Assembly (NCBI GenBank): GCA_041592975.1
Contig: JBFHOZ010000011.1
Span: 1 to 27,016, forward strand
Source of the DNA: BM707 sp041592975
Lineage (GTDB): Bacteria; Desulfobacterota; Desulfuromonadia; Desulfuromonadales; UBA2294
Reading direction: 5' to 3'
Length of the DNA: 27,016 nt
The translations under genes and the position numbers were made by a program. The notes beneath the pieces were generated by a model, which did not search any database, had not been told where the DNA came from, and worked only from the letters and a program-made list of their open reading frames with translations. Of the stretch, positions 23,895 through 27,016 are shown in pieces (within the stretch, counting starts at the first letter, position 1; each line of letters starts with the position of its first letter).

Positions 23895-24958
23895 GTCGTG
23901 ACCTGATCAAGGTCCTGGTCGTCGACGATTCCGCCTACAACCGGCGCACCATCATCCGGATGCTCGAGGAGATACCGGGGGTCAGGGTGGTCGACTATGC
24001 CTGCGACGGCGAAGAGGCGCTGCGCAAGGCGATCGACCTGCAACCCGACCTGATCACGCTCGATCTCGAGATGCCGCGCATGGACGGCTTCACCGTTTTG
24101 CGCATCATCATGCAGAATCGTCCGGTGCCGGTCATCGTCGTCTCCTCGCGCTCCGACGACGAGAACGTCTTCCGCGCCATGGAATTCGGGGCCGTTACGT
24201 TCATCCCCAAGCCGAGCGCCCGGATTTCTCCGGAGCTGTTCGATATCCGCGACGATCTCCACGAGAAGGTGAAAGCGATCGTCGAAACCGACATGAACAA
24301 GATTCTGCGCCGGGCGTCCGCAGAGGACGAGGCGGCCACCCGCAGGCGCATCCGCACCGGGTTGCGAAAAGGGCGGAGGGGGAGCGAGATCACGCTGGTG
24401 GCCATCGGCTCGTCGACCGGCGGTCCGCCGGCGCTGCAGAAGATCATCTCCTCCATTCAGGACGAGATACCGGTGGCTTTCGCCATCTCGCAGCATATGC
24501 CTCCCGGCTTCACCCGGGCTTTCGCCGACCGGCTGAACAAGTTTTCCGCCCTGGAGGTCAAGGAGGCCGAGGACGGCGACGAAGTCCGGCCGGGGCGCGT
24601 GCTGGTGGCTCCCGGAGGGACCAACCTGGTATTCCGCCGCCAGGGGGGAGAGGTCGTTGCGAAAATCACCGAGCCGGAGTCCGGGCAGCGGTACGTGCCG
24701 TCGGTCGACGCCATGTTCAGATCGGCAGCGGAGCATTACGGCTCCTCGGTCCTCGGCGTCGTGCTGACCGGAATGGGCAATGACGGCGCCGACGGAACCC
24801 GCCGAATCAGCCTGCTGGGCGGCAGGGTCCTCGCCGAGGCGGAGGAGAGCAGCGTTGTGTTCGGCATGCCGAAAGAGGCGATTGCCACCGGCGATGTCAG
24901 CCGCATTGTCCCGCTCGACAAAATGTGCGACGCGATCCTGCACGAGTGCGGTTTTTAG
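23891..24958 (+). CDS. cheB: Chemoreceptor methylesterase/deamidase CheB
   Basis: Phosphorylation-activated methylesterase and glutamine deamidase that opposes CheR, 355 residues. The receiver domain has D12/D13 and phospho-acceptor D58 (LITLDLEMPRMDG). A linker (about 125-165) leads to the esterase domain with catalytic S175 (GSSTGGPPALQ), H202 (SQHMPPGF) and D298 (TGMGNDGADG). The set is complete, so the enzyme should be active. The ATG at 23891, overlapping the cheR stop, gives the normal MSRDLIKVLVVDD start; the ATG 12 bases upstream is less likely. It is the last gene of the compact run, with 87 bases before the next gene. Confidence 0.97.
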   Translation: MSRDLIKVLVVDDSAYNRRTIIRMLEEIPGVRVVDYACDGEEALRKAIDLQPDLITLDLEMPRMDGFTVLRIIMQNRPVPVIVVSSRSDDENVFRAMEFGAVTFIPKPSARISPELFDIRDDLHEKVKAIVETDMNKILRRASAEDEAATRRRIRTGLRKGRRGSEITLVAIGSSTGGPPALQKIISSIQDEIPVAFAISQHMPPGFTRAFADRLNKFSALEVKEAEDGDEVRPGRVLVAPGGTNLVFRRQGGEVVAKITEPESGQRYVPSVDAMFRSAAEHYGSSVLGVVLTGMGNDGADGTRRISLLGGRVLAEAEESSVVFGMPKEAIATGDVSRIVPLDKMCDAILHECGF

Positions 24959-25045
24959 TGACAGCACGTTGTAAAGTGTGGAAATTTTTATAAGGGGCTG
25001 CTAGGATTACTGAATGTCAATTTCCTGATGCCAAGGAGCGGGTGA

Positions 25046-25882
25046 ATGACCGACAAAGACAAAGACCACGGTTCCGATCAGCATAAAAGGGCAGAAGAAT
25101 TCCTGCAGGTTTTCAAGAAGGGTGCGGATTTCACCCATGATCTGCTGAAGGAGAACGAGCGCCTGCGTTTCCAGAACCTTCAGCTGGAGGAGAAAGTCAA
25201 GGCGGTCGCCTCCGGCGGTACCGGCGGTACCGGCGATAATGCCAAGCTGCTCGAAAGGATACAGAAGCTCGAGGGGGAAAAAGCGGAAATTCTCAACCGT
25301 ATCAAGCAGGTCGAGGCCGAAAATGTCGATTTTGCCAACCGCTACGTCGAGATCGAGAACGAGAACAACATGCTGGCGAATCTCTACATCGCCTCCTACC
25401 AGCTGCACTCGACCCTCGATTTCAAGGAAGTTCTGCAGGTCATTCTCGAGATCGTCATCAACCTGATCGGCGCCGAGGAATTTTCCATCCTGCTGCTCGA
25501 CGAGAAGTCGAACAAACTGCAGGCGGTCGCCAGCGAGGGGCTGCAGAACAGCGAACTGCCGACCTTCGAACTGGGCGAGGGAATCATCGGCGAGATGGCC
25601 AAGACCGGCGAGAACTACTTCATCGACGAGCTGGAGGGTTACGAGCGGGATTTCCACCACCCGCTGGTCTGCATTCCCCTGAAAATCAAGGAGCATGTGA
25701 TCGGCGTGATCGTCATCTACAAGCTCCTGGTTCAGAAGGAGAAATTCAACGACGTCGACTACGAGCTGTTCACCCTGCTGGCCGGTCATGCGGCGACGGC
25801 GATTTTTTCTTCGAAACTGTACACTGAATCCGAGCGCAAGTTGTCGACGATTCAGGGTTTCATTGATCTGATGACCAAGTAA
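25046..25882 (+). CDS. Coiled-coil GAF-domain protein
   Basis: A 278-residue cytoplasmic protein. Residues about 10-110 are highly charged helical coiled coil (LLKENERLRFQNLQLEEKV, KLLERIQKLEGEKAEIL), interrupted by a short Gly/Thr linker (SGGTGGTGD) encoded by a tandem 9-base repeat. A GAF domain fills about 118-262 (LDFKEVLQVILEIV, EFSILLLDEKSNKLQ, GEGIIGEMAKTGENYFI, VCIPLKIKEHVIGVI). No catalytic or output domain is attached, so it probably senses a ligand or partner and signals by protein contact. AAGGAG lies eight bases before the ATG. It is followed by a CheY-like gene 22 bases on and probably belongs to the same pathway. The 87-base gap upstream is AT-rich, but no confident promoter was found. 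Confidence 0.87.
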   Translation: MTDKDKDHGSDQHKRAEEFLQVFKKGADFTHDLLKENERLRFQNLQLEEKVKAVASGGTGGTGDNAKLLERIQKLEGEKAEILNRIKQVEAENVDFANRYVEIENENNMLANLYIASYQLHSTLDFKEVLQVILEIVINLIGAEEFSILLLDEKSNKLQAVASEGLQNSELPTFELGEGIIGEMAKTGENYFIDELEGYERDFHHPLVCIPLKIKEHVIGVIVIYKLLVQKEKFNDVDYELFTLLAGHAATAIFSSKLYTESERKLSTIQGFIDLMTK

Positions 25883-25904
25883 TGGAAGGTTAGCGGAGGG
25901 ATTC

Positions 25905-26279
25905 ATGTCGACATATAACGTCCTCGTTGTAGAAGATTCACCGACCATGCGCCAGCTGATCGTCTTTGCGCTGAAACGCATCCGTGGCCTCAACATTACC
26001 GAGGCGAATGACGGGGTCGATGGGTTGAAGAAGATATCCGCGGAGAAGTTCGATCTGATCCTGACGGATATCAATATGCCGATCATGGACGGGCTGAAGC
26101 TGGTCAGCCTGGTCCGGAACGACCCGAATTACAAGGATGTGCCGATTGTCATCATCACGACCGAAGGCGCCAACGAAGACAAGGAACGGGCAATGGCGAT
26201 CGGCGCCAACGATTACATCACCAAGCCGATCCAGACGACGAAAATCATCGACGTGACCAAGAGACTGCTCAACCTCTGA
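25905..26279 (+). CDS. CheY-like single-domain response regulator
   Basis: Stand-alone receiver of 124 residues, beginning MSTYNVLVVEDSPTMRQL. The acid pair is E10/D11, phospho-acceptor D55 (DLILTDINMPIMDG), T85 (VIITTEG) and K107 (YITKPI). GGAGG lies five bases before the ATG. It shares the unusual NDPNYKD and TEGANEDKERAMAIGA stretches with the CheY at 15045, so the pair arose by duplication. It is separated from the core cluster and paired with the GAF protein, which may indicate a different output or a phosphate sink. Confidence 0.92.
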   Translation: MSTYNVLVVEDSPTMRQLIVFALKRIRGLNITEANDGVDGLKKISAEKFDLILTDINMPIMDGLKLVSLVRNDPNYKDVPIVIITTEGANEDKERAMAIGANDYITKPIQTTKIIDVTKRLLNL

Positions 26280-26316
26280 TTGCGGGTCCGTCAAATCGAT
26301 ACCAAGGAGAAGACTT

Positions 26317-26535
26317 TTGGCCAAAGAAGAAGCGATTGAAGTAGAAGGCGAAGTAATCGAGCCGTTGCCGAACGCCATGTTCCGGGTCAAGCTCGACAAC
26401 GACCATGTCGTTCTGGCGCATATTTCCGGAAAGATGCGCAAATACTACATCCGGATCCTCCCCGGCGATCGGGTGACGGTCGAGCTGTCGCCGTACGATC
26501 TGACCCGTGGCCGGATCACCTACCGGGAGAAGTAG
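26317..26535 (+). CDS. infA: Translation initiation factor IF-1
   Basis: IF-1 occupies the ribosomal A site during initiation. The 72 residues form a complete S1/OB-fold protein, with EGEVIEPLPNAMFRVKLDN, HISGKMRKYYIRILPGDRV and ELSPYDLTRGRITYREK typical of the family. The start codon is TTG at 26317, preceded by AAGGAGA at about six bases. Its placement directly after the GAF/receiver pair, 37 bases on, and before leuS suggests either read-through from the signalling genes or an unseen promoter. Confidence 0.96.
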   Translation: MAKEEAIEVEGEVIEPLPNAMFRVKLDNDHVVLAHISGKMRKYYIRILPGDRVTVELSPYDLTRGRITYREK

Positions 26536-26603
26536 CCTTCACGTGATATCCCCTGCCCGGGCTAGCCGTCCATCAGCCCGCCGGCAGGTTCATGACCAGC
26601 AAG

Positions 26604-26623
26604 ATACCGGCATCAGCCGGTAT
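26604..26623 (+). terminator. Possible intrinsic terminator after infA
   Basis: ATACCGG (26604-26610), loop CATCAG, then CCGGTAT (26617-26623) form a seven-base perfect stem, extendable by a G-U pair. It is followed by the moderately T-rich TTCCTGTTTCT. It lies 69 bases after infA and 32 before the leuS start. The U-tract is interrupted, so termination may be partial. Confidence 0.5.
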
Positions 26624-26654
26624 TCCTGTTTCTAATTGCCTTCAGGTGAATAAT

Positions 26655-27016
26655 ATGCAAGAGCGATATCGTGCTGCAGCGATCGAAGCGAAATGGCAGC
26701 AGATCTGGGATTCGGAAAAAGCCTTCAAGGTCACCGAGGACTCCGATCGGCCCAAGTACTATGTCCTGGAAATGTTTCCCTATCCGTCCGGGCGGATCCA
26801 CATGGGGCACGTCCGCAATTACTCCATCGGCGACGTCGTCTCCCGCTTCAAGATGATGCAGGGGTTCAATGTGCTCCATCCGATGGGGTGGGACGCCTTT
26901 GGCATGCCGGCCGAGAACGCCGCCATCCAGCACGGCATCCACCCGGCCAAGTGGACCTACGAGAACATCGACAACATGCGCACCCAGCTGAAAAAGATGG
27001 GGCTCTCCTACGACTG
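26655..27016 (+). CDS. leuS: Leucyl-tRNA synthetase, 5' part only
   Basis: Charges tRNA-Leu; a class I aminoacyl-tRNA synthetase. The ATG at 26655 has AGGTG about six bases upstream. The visible 120 codons read without interruption to the window edge. They show the family N-terminus (QERYRAAAIEAKWQQIW), MFPYPSGRIHMGHVRNYSIGD with the HIGH-type motif HMGH at 49-52, and HPMGWDAFGMPAENAA. The editing domain, KMSKS motif and C-terminus lie outside the window. No T-box leader was found upstream. Confidence 0.96.
   Translation, partial: MQERYRAAAIEAKWQQIWDSEKAFKVTEDSDRPKYYVLEMFPYPSGRIHMGHVRNYSIGDVVSRFKMMQGFNVLHPMGWDAFGMPAENAAIQHGIHPAKWTYENIDNMRTQLKKMGLSYD

Noticed and set aside
24969..24994. Promoter for the GAF gene: TTGTAA and TATAAG
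   Set aside because: The spacer is only 14 bases and the alternative -35 hexamers at 16-18 bases are poor. The region is AT-rich, but the call is not supportable.
26536..26654. T-box or other riboswitch before leuS
   Set aside because: The leader is about 120 bases and lacks the T-box sequence and a specifier stem-loop. Only a short hairpin is present.
1..27016. CRISPR arrays, tRNA or rRNA genes, insertion sequences, prophage or attachment sites
   Set aside because: I looked for regular direct repeats with spacers, tRNA-like cloverleaf ends, and transposase or integrase motifs, and saw none.

Overview
The window looks like a chromosomal stretch of a GC-rich member of the Desulfuromonadales / Geobacterales (Desulfobacterota). 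This is inferred from gene content and order: metG-ricT-holB-tmk next to rnc-radical SAM-era-der, followed by a large non-flagellar-looking chemotaxis operon with a PATAN/DUF4388 regulator, an ExeA-like ATPase, a HEAT-repeat protein and a zinc-ribbon receiver protein, and then infA and leuS. From memory this is close to the arrangement in Geobacter genomes. Genus and species cannot be fixed from the sequence. No rRNA, tRNA, CRISPR array, transposase or attachment site was seen.

Layout. Positions 1-3089 are mixed. They hold the tail of a small cysteine-rich protein, a GNAT acetyltransferase on the minus strand, a 34-residue single-helix membrane ORF, and a visibly AT-richer gene for a TMTC-like membrane protein with TPRs. 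Positions 3099-8979 are a minus-strand housekeeping run, transcribed tmk > holB > ricT > metG > tatD-radical SAM. It starts at a good sigma70-type promoter upstream of tmk, and a second promoter sits just before ricT. A divergent promoter (9106-9134) starts the plus-strand run rnc > radical SAM > era > der.

Positions 13179-24958 are a tightly packed chemosensory operon: DUF4388-REC, CheY, CheA, AAA ATPase, CheW, CheY, CheW, zinc-ribbon-REC, HEAT protein, CheR, CheB. It is preceded by an extended -10 promoter and a leader with two hairpins. A coiled-coil/GAF protein and a third single-domain response regulator follow. Then come infA (TTG start), a hairpin, and the 5' end of leuS, which runs off the window.

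How the genes fit together. The che cluster has a complete kinase/adaptor/adaptation core (CheA, two CheW, CheR, CheB) and three free receiver proteins. No chemoreceptor, CheC, CheD, CheX or CheZ is encoded here, so receptors and phosphatase must lie elsewhere. The extra genes suggest an output or scaffold beyond simple flagellar switching. This accessory set is the best candidate for an under-described system in the window. The housekeeping genes cover translation (metG, leuS, infA), DNA replication and nucleotide supply (holB, tmk), and RNA processing and ribosome assembly (rnc, era, der, ricT).
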